Positions 43,813 through 52,936 of a stretch of DNA of 64,000 nt are shown piece after piece; position 1 is the stretch's first letter, and every line of letters starts with the position of its first letter. The notes beneath the pieces are model-generated. The model was not told the DNA's origin. It saw nothing but the letters and a program-made list of their open reading frames with translations, and made no database searches. Made by a program: the position numbers and the translations under genes. Source of the stretch: Trinickia mobilis (GTDB lineage Bacteria > Pseudomonadota > Gammaproteobacteria > Burkholderiales > Burkholderiaceae); the NCBI RefSeq assembly GCF_017315705.1, contig NZ_JAFLRF010000003.1, positions 163,142 to 227,141 on the forward strand. Reading direction: 5' to 3'.

Positions 43813-46278
43813 ATGTTCACACTTGTGCTATTTCTCTTGCTTCTTGGTGTCGGCAGCTACGCGCTGAGCCTCCGGTCGGAGTTTCGTCGTCTGTCCGGCC
43901 TGCTAGCACAGCTGCAAGCTCGCGTCGCGAAGCTAGAGGCGTCGCGAACCCCATCGGCCACGGAGACACTTGGCGCAGACGTCGCGCTGCCTGCAAAGGC
44001 AAGTGGAAACGCTGAGCCCTTGGCAGCGAGCCCACTAGGCGCCACCCATACGCCGGAGATTCAATCCGTTGCAAAGAACGGCGAAGCTCGGGCCAACGCT
44101 GCACGGCCCGAGCCTGCGCTGTCGCCAATGCAGACATTGGAGCCCTTCGCTTTGCCGCCCATTGCCGGCAAGTTGTGGACGGTGCTCAAGCAAAACTCGT
44201 TTGCGGCCGTGGGCGTGGCGCTCGTATTGCTCGGCTGTTCGTTCCTCTTCCCCATGCTGGCGTTGCACGGGCTGTTTCCACCGGCGCTGCGGCTCGCACT
44301 CGCTGCATCGCTGGGCGGCGGCCTGTTGACGGCCGGGCTGCGACTGTCGAATCGCAAGGCCGACTACGCTCACGTATTGCAGGGCGGCGGCGTGGGCGTG
44401 CTTTATTTGACCACTTATGCCGCGATGGCCTTCTACGAGCTCATCGGGGCGTGGCCGGCGTTCGCCATCTTCGCGATGTTTTCTGCGGTAGTGGTCGCAC
44501 TGAGTCTTCGGCAGGCCGCCAAGCCGCTCGCTTTCCTCGGCTTCGCGGGCGCTTACTTGGCACCGGTTCTAACGGTCCGAGGCACGGTTCATCTCGATGT
44601 CGTCCTCGCCTACGGCCTGCTCGTCAACGGCGCCAGCCTGTATGTCGGCCTGCGGCAGCGCTGGATAGAAATGAGTCTCCAGGCCTTCATCTGGTCGTTG
44701 CTGCTCGGATTCGGGGTCTACACGGGCCACACACAGGCGCTGCCGCTCTGGATGCAGCACGCGTTTCTCGCTGCGTATTTCGCGCTCTTCGCGTGCCATC
44801 CGTTGCTGTACGTGAACTGGGGGGAATCGACGCGGACGGACACCTTCAGCTTGCAGACGATGACCGGCCTGCTGACGCCAGTCGTACTCGGCCTGGAATA
44901 CTGGCTAGGGGGCAAGGCAGGTTTGACGGTCGCAGCGTCGCTCGCGGCCGTGATTCACTTTGGACTGTACTTCGTGCCTTGGACAGACGCCCCAGGGTTT
45001 TATGCCGTCCACATCGCATTGGCGATTCTGTCCGCCATGGCGGCCATTCTGGCTCCAGGTCTCAGTTCAGCACTGACTGCATGTCTAGCCGGTGCGGTGG
45101 CAGTGTGTGCCTATCTGAGCCTGCCGGGTCGCCTGCGATTGCTGAGCGCCGTGCCAGGCGCGGCGGCCCTGAGCATCGGTCTCTCGCCGCTCCACGCACC
45201 GGCCGCATGGGCGGCGACCGCCCTCGCTTTGGTCATGGGTTACGTTGCGGTGATGCGTCGGAATGCAGCGGATGCATGGGTCATCCACATGCTGTCGGCT
45301 GTGCTCTCGTTGGTCTCCGGCTATGCCCTGTTTCGCGATGAGCCGGGCGGGTCCATGTTCGCGTATACGTTGCCGGGCACGCTTGCCTTGGCGACCGGGC
45401 TTGGCTGGGGGTATCGGCGCGCCGGCAATTTCAGCGCACTTGTGTGCCACTCGGCGGCCACTGCGGCGGTGATGATTTTGTCCTTGCTCGTTCCCACCGT
45501 TGGCGTCACGGCAGAGATCGTGCAGGCGGCTGGCGTCATTGCAACATGTGCGCTGGCTGGTGTCCTGGTGCACGTCTATGCGACTGAGCTGGGTGCACAT
45601 AGCCGTCTTGTCTTTGTCGTCATGGTGCCCGTGATTCTGGGCGCGCTGGCGCATCAGCATGTGCCCATGGCGGACTCGTTCACCAATCAGTCCGCGCTGG
45701 CCGGCTGGGTCGTACTCGCGATCGCTGCGGCCCTCAACGCGTCCCCGTTGCAGCCGTGGATTCCGGACGCGCCGGCGCTTTGGCGGGTCCGCAACATCGT
45801 CACCCGGTTCGTTCTTCCCTTGGCATTTGCCATTCAATGGGTCCGTTCAGTGATATTCCAGGCGTATCCCGGCTGGACCGCGTTGCAAGCGTTGTGGATG
45901 ACATGCGCTCTCGTGCTGGTCGCGCGTGCCGCCGCGCGGCCGTTTGTCGGGGCGGCCATTGCCGGCGGCATCGCGTTGATGCTTGCCTATCTTCTGGCAC
46001 TCGTCGACCTGCGTGCGGCTATCACGCTGGCGTGGGCAGTCACTGCGCTGGCTGCGCTCGTGGTCGGCTCGCGGGCGAGCGACCGAGCCCTCTGGGTTGT
46101 CGGAGCCACGATTAGCGCACTGGTCGTGGTCAAGCTGATTCTGCTGGATATGAGTGCTGCGAGCCCTATCTGGCGCGTACTCTCCTTTATCGGCAGCGGT
46201 TTGCTATTGGTGTTGGCCGGCTACTTGGCTCCGGCGCCGGCGAGGCGTGGCGGCGAGGCCGGAGCGAATGGAAAGTGA
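43813..46278 (+). CDS. DUF2339 multi-pass membrane protein
   Basis: An 821-residue integral membrane protein. An N-terminal anchor (FTLVLFLLLLGVGSYALSLR) is followed by a coiled coil (LLAQLQARVAKLEAS), a soluble linker to about residue 115, and then some twenty hydrophobic segments. The GVALVLLGCSFLFPML and VLQGGGVGVLYLTTYAAMAF segments are typical of DUF2339. The function is unknown; members are large inner-membrane proteins sometimes linked to cell envelope or exopolysaccharide loci. Confidence 0.85.
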   Translation: MFTLVLFLLLLGVGSYALSLRSEFRRLSGLLAQLQARVAKLEASRTPSATETLGADVALPAKASGNAEPLAASPLGATHTPEIQSVAKNGEARANAARPEPALSPMQTLEPFALPPIAGKLWTVLKQNSFAAVGVALVLLGCSFLFPMLALHGLFPPALRLALAASLGGGLLTAGLRLSNRKADYAHVLQGGGVGVLYLTTYAAMAFYELIGAWPAFAIFAMFSAVVVALSLRQAAKPLAFLGFAGAYLAPVLTVRGTVHLDVVLAYGLLVNGASLYVGLRQRWIEMSLQAFIWSLLLGFGVYTGHTQALPLWMQHAFLAAYFALFACHPLLYVNWGESTRTDTFSLQTMTGLLTPVVLGLEYWLGGKAGLTVAASLAAVIHFGLYFVPWTDAPGFYAVHIALAILSAMAAILAPGLSSALTACLAGAVAVCAYLSLPGRLRLLSAVPGAAALSIGLSPLHAPAAWAATALALVMGYVAVMRRNAADAWVIHMLSAVLSLVSGYALFRDEPGGSMFAYTLPGTLALATGLGWGYRRAGNFSALVCHSAATAAVMILSLLVPTVGVTAEIVQAAGVIATCALAGVLVHVYATELGAHSRLVFVVMVPVILGALAHQHVPMADSFTNQSALAGWVVLAIAAALNASPLQPWIPDAPALWRVRNIVTRFVLPLAFAIQWVRSVIFQAYPGWTALQALWMTCALVLVARAAARPFVGAAIAGGIALMLAYLLALVDLRAAITLAWAVTALAALVVGSRASDRALWVVGATISALVVVKLILLDMSAASPIWRVLSFIGSGLLLVLAGYLAPAPARRGGEAGANGK

Positions 46279-46438
46279 GGCCTCCTGCCGGCATGCTGCA
46301 TTGCCGCACCGGTCAGTCTGACACTTTTTTGCACATTGGCGCAGAAAGCCCGGCGGGCCGGTTTCATTCACATTCTGCGTGCGCTTTTCGCAAGCCCAGT
46401 TCCGGCGATTTTTGCCGGCTTCTGCTATCGTCGCGTCC

Positions 46439-47368
<930 letters not shown>

Positions 47369-47370
47369 CT

Positions 47371-48132
47371 ATGAATATTTACGCAATCCGCGCGATCTAC
47401 CTGTTCGAAATGGCGCGCACCTGGCGCACGCTGATGCAAAGCATCATCTCGCCCGTCATTTCGACGTCGCTCTATTTCATCGTGTTCGGCGCCGCGATCG
47501 GTTCGCGCATCCGCGAGATCGACGGCATCAGCTACGGCGCCTTCATCGTGCCCGGCCTCGTGATGCTCTCGCTCCTCACGCAGAGCATTTCGAACGCGTC
47601 GTTCGGCATCTACTTTCCGAAGTTCACGGGGACGATCTTCGAGCTGCTGTCGGCGCCCGTGTCGTACCTCGAACTGGTGCTCGCGTTCGTCGGCGCGGCG
47701 GCGACCAAGTCGATCGTGCTCGGGCTCATCATCATGGCGACCGCGGCGCTGTTCGTGCCGCTCAGGATCGAGCACCCGGCCTGGATGCTGCTCTTTCTGG
47801 TGCTGACGGCGCTCACGTTCAGCCTGTTCGGCTTCATCATCGGCATCTGGGCCGACGGCTTCGAGAAGCTGCAGGTCATTCCGCTCTTGATCGTCACGCC
47901 GCTCACGTTCCTCGGCGGCAGCTTCTATTCGATCCATATCCTGCCGCCGTTCTGGCAGACGGTCGCGCTCTGCAACCCGGTCGTCTATCTGATCAGCGGC
48001 TTCCGTTGGAGCTTCTACGGCAACGCCGACGTGCACGTCGGCGTGAGCCTCGGCATGACGGTTCTGTTCCTCGCGGTCTTCATGGCGATCGTCGCGTGGA
48101 TCTTCAAGACCGGATACCGGCTGAAGAACTGA
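47371..48132 (+). CDS. ABC-2 type exporter permease (YadH-like)
   Basis: A 253-residue inner-membrane permease with six expected membrane segments (for example [19 protein letters not shown] and [20 protein letters not shown]) and the ABC-2 hallmark [20 protein letters not shown] followed by FRWSFYG. It begins two bases after the ATPase stop, so the two form one transporter unit. The substrate is unknown. Confidence 0.92.
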   Translation: MNIYAIRAIYLFEMARTWRTLMQSIISPVISTSLYFIVFGAAIGSRIREIDGISYGAFIVPGLVMLSLLTQSISNASFGIYFPKFTGTIFELLSAPVSYLELVLAFVGAAATKSIVLGLIIMATAALFVPLRIEHPAWMLLFLVLTALTFSLFGFIIGIWADGFEKLQVIPLLIVTPLTFLGGSFYSIHILPPFWQTVALCNPVVYLISGFRWSFYGNADVHVGVSLGMTVLFLAVFMAIVAWIFKTGYRLKN

Positions 48133-48363
48133 CCGGGGCGCCGCGCCCTTCGAAGCGCGCCCATTTTCGAAGCGCCGTCCCGAAGCATGGCGGCGCTTCT
48201 TACATTTTCATTTCAGCGCGTCGCGTCCGCGGCGCGTCCTGCGTCGATTCGTTCGCGCCGCGCGCCTTTTCCTGCGTGCATCCTTTGTCATTCACACGAA
48301 ACGCTCACATAATGTTCCGTCGCCCGCGACCCGCGGGCCGGCATCCGACTATTCACAGCGCGA

Positions 48364-49962
48364 ATGAGACTGACGACGAAAGGGCTGCTGCTGATCGCGA
48401 TTCCGACGGTGTTCGAATTGGCGCTTCTGGCCGGGCTCGTCAAGGCGCAGGCAGAGGCCGAGCAGGCCGAGGCGTGGGCGCTGCACAGCAAGGACGTGCT
48501 GAGCCGCACGAGCGCGATCCTCGAGCCGGTGCTCGTCGAGTCCGTGCGCGTGCGGGGCGCCGTCATCGAAGGCGACCGCAATTATTCGACGCCGATCTCG
48601 CTCTGGCTCGACCTCGACCGCGATATCGACCACCTCGTCGAACTCGTCGCCGATAACCCGCTGCAAGTCGAGCGGGCGGGTCAGATCCGCCAGACCGTGC
48701 AGGAATACCGCCAGTGGTCGGACCGCGCGCAGGATCTGCTCGCCACCGGGCGCCGCGCCGACGTGCTCGAACGCTTTCGCGACCAGGCGACGACCGACGT
48801 CGTCGATCGCTTCCGCAGCCAGGTTGCCGCGTTCCAGACAGCCGAGCTGCGCGTCGACGCGCAGCGCTCGGAGGTTGCCGAGACGGCGCGCGCGCAGCAG
48901 CAGTTGCTGACGGTCGCGGCGGTGGTCGGCTCGCTGTTGGTCACGGCGTGTGCCGTCTTCATGTTCACGCGCGGCGTGCGCGGGCGGCTCGCGCTGCTGT
49001 CGGACAACGCGCGGCGGCTCGCCGACAACGAGCCGCTTAGCCCCGTGCCCGCGGGCAACGACGAAATCACGCAGCTCGACGAGATGCTGCGCGTTACGAG
49101 CCGGCGCTTGCTCGAATCGGAGCGTCTGCAGGCGCGCTTTCAGAGCGACCTGGCGCGCCGCGCCGACGAGCTCGCGCACATCAACGAGACGCTGCACCAG
49201 CAGACGCAGGAAAACGAGATGTTCATCTACAGCGTGTCGCACGATCTGCGCGCGCCGCTCGTGAACCTGCAGGGGTTTTCGAAGGAACTCACGCATGCTT
49301 GCGACGACTTGCGCCAGGCCGTGCGCAGTTCGGCGCTAGGCGAAGCGGAACGCGCGCATGTCGAGCGCCTGATCGACGAAGACATCGGCGAAGCGCTGCG
49401 CTTCTTGCAAAGCGCCGTGCTGCGCGCGGCGCACATCATCGATTCGCTGTTGCGGCTTTCGCGCGTCGGCCGCGTCGAGTACCGCCGCCAGGAGGTCTAT
49501 GCCGGCGTGCTCGTGCAGCACGTCGTCGAGGCGATGCAGGCGTCGATTCGCGGCGCCGGCGCGCAGATCGTCGTGCACGAGCTGCCCGCGGTCTGGGGCG
49601 ACCCGACCGCGCTCGAGCAGGTCTTCGCCAACCTGATCGGCAATGCGGTCAACTACCTGAGCCCCGAGCGGCCGGGGCGCATCGAAATCGGCACGATTCC
49701 GGCGCCGCCGGGCGTGCGCTCGCTGCGCATCTTCTATGTGAAGGACAACGGCCTCGGTATTCCGGCAGGCGCATTGCCGCGCCTTTTCAATGCTTTTCAG
49801 CGCCTGCACGGCAACGTCGCGACGGGCGAGGGGATCGGCCTTGCGCTCGTGCGGCGCATGGTCGAGCGCCATGGCGGCCGCGTCTGGGCCGAATCGACCG
49901 AAGGCGCCGGAACCACGTTTTACGTATCGCTACCCGAGGCGACCGCACCGGTCGCCGCATGA
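48364..49962 (+). CDS. Sensor histidine kinase (CHASE3-like, HAMP-like linker, HisKA, HATPase)
   Basis: A 532-residue membrane kinase. An N-terminal membrane segment (LLLIAIPTVFELALLAGLV) and a second near residue 190 (AAVVGSLLVTACAVFMFT) bracket a helical periplasmic sensor of the CHASE3 type. A HAMP-like linker and coiled coil follow, then HisKA with the phospho-accepting His293 (YSVSHDLRAPLVNLQG) and the HATPase boxes NLIGNAVNYLS, VKDNGLGIP and GEGIGLALVRRM. It overlaps the frame of the following response regulator. Confidence 0.9.
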   Translation: MRLTTKGLLLIAIPTVFELALLAGLVKAQAEAEQAEAWALHSKDVLSRTSAILEPVLVESVRVRGAVIEGDRNYSTPISLWLDLDRDIDHLVELVADNPLQVERAGQIRQTVQEYRQWSDRAQDLLATGRRADVLERFRDQATTDVVDRFRSQVAAFQTAELRVDAQRSEVAETARAQQQLLTVAAVVGSLLVTACAVFMFTRGVRGRLALLSDNARRLADNEPLSPVPAGNDEITQLDEMLRVTSRRLLESERLQARFQSDLARRADELAHINETLHQQTQENEMFIYSVSHDLRAPLVNLQGFSKELTHACDDLRQAVRSSALGEAERAHVERLIDEDIGEALRFLQSAVLRAAHIIDSLLRLSRVGRVEYRRQEVYAGVLVQHVVEAMQASIRGAGAQIVVHELPAVWGDPTALEQVFANLIGNAVNYLSPERPGRIEIGTIPAPPGVRSLRIFYVKDNGLGIPAGALPRLFNAFQRLHGNVATGEGIGLALVRRMVERHGGRVWAESTEGAGTTFYVSLPEATAPVAA

Positions 49963-49970
49963 GGATGGAC

Positions 49971-50429
49971 ATGACACAGCTTGAGACTGCCGGCCAATCG
50001 GTCAGCATCATCCTGATCGAAGACGACGACGGCCACGCGACGCTGATTCAGCGCAACCTGCGCCGCGCGGGGCTGACCAACGGCTTTATCCGGCTCGCCG
50101 ACGGTCAGGAGGCGATCGACTATTTCTTCGGCCCCGATGCACGCTTCGAGCACGACTCGCCGACGGCGCCCGTGATCCTGCTCGATCTGAAGATGCCGCG
50201 CATCGACGGACTCGAAGTGCTGCGGCGCTTGAAGACGGATCCGCGCACGGCGTCCCTGCCGGTCATCATGCTGACGACGACCGACGACCCGCGCGAGATC
50301 GAACGCTGCTACGAGCTCGGCTGCAACGTCTACGTGACGAAGCCCGTCGAGAGCGAGGCGTTCATCGAGGCGGTGCGCCGGCTCGGCTTCTTCCTGCAAG
50401 TGGTCAAGCTGCCGACGGGCGGCCGATGA
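49971..50429 (+). CDS. Stand-alone response regulator (Rcp1-like)
   Basis: A 152-residue single receiver domain: acidic pocket IEDDDGHATL, phospho-acceptor Asp72 in LLDLKMPRIDG, TTTDD for the conserved threonine and the lysine in VTKPVES. It matches the Rcp1 type found beside bacteriophytochrome-like and CHASE3 kinases. GAGGA at 49961-49965 lies five bases before ATG 49971, which decides among three nearby ATGs. Its stop overlaps the start of the hybrid kinase (ATGA). Confidence 0.9.
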   Translation: MTQLETAGQSVSIILIEDDDGHATLIQRNLRRAGLTNGFIRLADGQEAIDYFFGPDARFEHDSPTAPVILLDLKMPRIDGLEVLRRLKTDPRTASLPVIMLTTTDDPREIERCYELGCNVYVTKPVESEAFIEAVRRLGFFLQVVKLPTGGR

Positions 50430-52075
50430 CTGCCCACGTGCTCTTCGTCGACGACGACGAGGGCCTCCTGCGGCTCGCGACGCGCGCGCTCACGCGCGTC
50501 GGCTACCGCGTGTCGACGGCGGCGGGCGCACGCGACGCGCGCGCGGCGATGGCGTCGCAATTGCCCGAGGTGATCGTCGTCGACTACACGCTCGGCACGG
50601 CCGAGACCGGCCTCGACTTCCTGCGCGCGCTGCGTGCGGCAGGCATCGTGCTGCCGGCGATCCTCTGCACCGGCTTCGCCGACGAGGCGCGCGTGATCGA
50701 GGCGCTGCGCTCGGGCGTCGCCGACATCGTGCCGAAGAGCGACGGCTACCTCGACTATCTGCCCGAAGCGATCGAGCGCGTGCTGCGCGAGACGCGCGTG
50801 CAGCGCGAACTCGCCGAAGCGCAGCGCCTCTCCGAACGCGAGGCGCACTTTCGCACGCTCGCCGAAGAGCGCGAGCGGCTGCTCGCCTCCGAACGCGCGG
50901 CGCGCACCGAAGCGGAACGCGCGTCGCGCGTGAAGGACGAGTTCGTGGCGACGCTTTCGCACGAGTTGCGCACGCCGCTCAATGCGATCGTCGGCTGGAC
51001 GCAGATCCTGATGCGCGACGCGACCGAGCCCGAGCGCGTCAAGAAGGGCCTCGAAGTGATCGAGCGCAATGCGCGCGCGCAGGCGCAGATGGTCGACGAT
51101 CTGCTCGATGTGTCGCGCATCATGGCGGGCAAGCTGCGGCTCGATCTCGAACGGCTCGATCTCGAAGACATCGTCGAGTACGTGATCCGCTCGGTGCAGC
51201 CCGCGGCCGACGCGAAGGAGATCCGCGTCACACCGATCCTGGAAGCTGCGGGGCCGGTGCAGGGCGACCCGGCGCGCTTGCAGCAAGTCGTCTGGAACCT
51301 GATGAGCAACGCGATCAAGTTCACGGGCAAGCGCGGCACGGTGGAGGTGCTGTTGCGCGGCGTCGAAGGCGAAGTGGAATTGACGGTCAGCGATACCGGG
51401 CAGGGCATCAAGCCCGAGTTTCTCGCGCACGTGTTCGAGCGCTTTCGCCAGGAGGACACGGGCACGACACGCCAGCACAGCGGCCTCGGGCTGGGCTTGT
51501 CGATCGCGAAACAACTGGTCGAGATGCACGGCGGCCGCATCGAGGCGATGAGCGACGGCGAAGGACGCGGCGCGACGTTCGTCGTCCGCTTGCCGACTGC
51601 GAATATCGAGCCGGTGCGTGCCGCGGGCTCGCGTGCGCAGCCCCTGGAGACGCCGCCCGCGCTTGCCGGGCTGCACGTGCTGATCATCGAGGACGAGCCG
51701 GATGCGCGCGAGCTCGTCGAGCGCTTGCTGCAGGAGCGCGGCGCGACGACCACGGCGCTCGACAATGCCGCCGATGCGCTCGCCGCTTACGAAGCGACGC
51801 TGCCCGACGTGGTGGTGAGCGACATCGGCATGCCGGGCGAGGACGGCTACGAATTCATCCGCAAGCTGCGCGCGCTGGAGCTTGCGGCGAGCGAGCGGAG
51901 CGGGCAAAGCCGGACGACGCCCGCCGCCGCGCTGAGCGCGTTCGCCCGCAGCGAAGACCGGCGGCGCGCGCTGCTTGCGGGTTTTCAGACGCATATCGCG
52001 AAGCCGGTGGACCCTTTGGAATTGGTCGTCGTGGTCGCGTCGCTCGCGGGGCGCACGAGTGCGTTGAGCGATTAG
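50426..52075 (+). CDS. Hybrid kinase: receiver-HisKA-HATPase-receiver
   Basis: A 549-residue cytoplasmic protein without membrane segments. An N-terminal receiver (FVDDDEG, Asp53 in VVDYTLG) is joined by a long coiled coil (about 115-170) to HisKA with His179 (ATLSHELRTPLNAIVG), the HATPase domain (NLMSNAIKFTG, SDTGQGI, GLGLGLSIAKQLV) and a C-terminal receiver (IIEDEPDAREL, Asp466 in VVSDIGMPGEDG, AKPVDP). With the two preceding genes it forms a tightly coupled operon and probably a phosphorelay: membrane kinase, Rcp1-like regulator, hybrid kinase. Confidence 0.92.
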   Translation: MTAHVLFVDDDEGLLRLATRALTRVGYRVSTAAGARDARAAMASQLPEVIVVDYTLGTAETGLDFLRALRAAGIVLPAILCTGFADEARVIEALRSGVADIVPKSDGYLDYLPEAIERVLRETRVQRELAEAQRLSEREAHFRTLAEERERLLASERAARTEAERASRVKDEFVATLSHELRTPLNAIVGWTQILMRDATEPERVKKGLEVIERNARAQAQMVDDLLDVSRIMAGKLRLDLERLDLEDIVEYVIRSVQPAADAKEIRVTPILEAAGPVQGDPARLQQVVWNLMSNAIKFTGKRGTVEVLLRGVEGEVELTVSDTGQGIKPEFLAHVFERFRQEDTGTTRQHSGLGLGLSIAKQLVEMHGGRIEAMSDGEGRGATFVVRLPTANIEPVRAAGSRAQPLETPPALAGLHVLIIEDEPDARELVERLLQERGATTTALDNAADALAAYEATLPDVVVSDIGMPGEDGYEFIRKLRALELAASERSGQSRTTPAAALSAFARSEDRRRALLAGFQTHIAKPVDPLELVVVVASLAGRTSALSD

Positions 52076-52143
52076 CGCCGGGTGCAGGCGAAGCCTGCTG
52101 GAAAACAAGGCCCTCGGTACGGGGGATGAATGCGAGTGACACC

Positions 52144-52635
52144 ATGAAACATCTCAACGGGTTGTCGCGCGCCGCGTTGGCGGCGCTTGTGCTGAGCGCG
52201 CTTGCTGCGTGTCAAAAGCATGATGAAGCGGCACAGCAAGCGGCGCAGCAGTCGGCGCAGGAGCACGCTGCGAAACTCGGCGACGCGGCCGTTCAGGCGG
52301 CGCAGCAAGCCGCCAAGACCCTCGATCAGGCCGCGAGCTTCGTCGGCCAGCAGGTCGAGGCGGCGCGGCAGACCGCGCAGGCGCAAGTCGATGCGGCGGC
52401 GTCGGCGCCGTCGATCAAGCTGAGCGCGAGCGGCGTGTCTGCTACGACGCAGGCTCATCTGCAAGGCGCGGCGAGCGCGGCCGACGCCGTGCTCGGGCAG
52501 GCTGCCTCCGCGGCGGGCTATGGCCTCGAAACCGCAGGCCGCAAGCTGCAAGACTGGGCGAGCCAGAGCACCGCGTCCGGCGGCGCGACGGGGGCGGCGG
52601 CCGCGCGCGGTGCTGCGAAACCCGGCGGCGACTGA
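52144..52635 (+). CDS. Gln/Ala-rich lipoprotein
   Basis: A 163-residue exported lipoprotein: signal peptide MKHLNGLSRAALAALVLSAL with lipobox (LAAC), then a long Ala/Gln-rich helix (HDEAAQQAAQQSAQEHAAKL) and several QAA/AASA stretches that predict a coiled coil. It is of the Lpp/YgdR-like structural type with no known role. ATG 52144 starts the signal peptide directly; an ATG at 52126 adds six residues but has no properly spaced ribosome site. Confidence 0.7.
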   Translation: MKHLNGLSRAALAALVLSALAACQKHDEAAQQAAQQSAQEHAAKLGDAAVQAAQQAAKTLDQAASFVGQQVEAARQTAQAQVDAAASAPSIKLSASGVSATTQAHLQGAASAADAVLGQAASAAGYGLETAGRKLQDWASQSTASGGATGAAAARGAAKPGGD

Positions 52636-52936
52636 ATCCGAACTTGCCAACTCGAATTAATGTAATTATTAGCGAGCGGCAACAGCGCGATTTCTGCTGA
52701 GGATTATGCGATGGCGTTCGTCGACCAAATCGAACAAGCCCGTTTCGTGCGCCAGATCGCGACCGTCGCGTACTAGGGCCCTTTATCAGCGTGAACAGGA
52801 CCTAATAAGGGAGCGAGCCTGGAGCTGCGCGCCGCAAGGCTCGGCGCGCGGTGCGCAGTGCCTGGCTAACATTCGGTTACGGCTTCGATAGGGCAGCGCG
52901 GCTACACTGCGCTGTCCCGAACTGCGACCGAATGCC
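52636..52936. other. Intergenic region with a small open frame and a GC hairpin
   Basis: It contains a 21-codon frame (listed separately) and an inverted repeat GCGCGCC (52827-52833)/GGCGCGC (52843-52849) with no U-tract after it. The MscS-type gene follows directly. No clear promoter is seen. Confidence 0.35.
52711..52776 (+). CDS. Possible 21-residue small protein or leader peptide
   Basis: MAFVDQIEQARFVRQIATVA followed by Y and a TAG stop. A TGAGGA at 52698-52703 lies seven bases before the ATG, an ideal ribosome site, and the peptide is amphipathic and protein-like. It could be a small protein, a leader peptide upstream of the channel gene, or the truncated start of a lost gene. There is no homology evidence. 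Confidence 0.28.
   Translation: MAFVDQIEQARFVRQIATVAY

Noticed and set aside
46402..46418. CCGGC/GCCGG hairpin before the ABC exporter ATPase gene as a terminator
   Set aside because: Only a five-base-pair stem, and its T residues lie in the loop, not after the stem, so it does not fit an intrinsic terminator.
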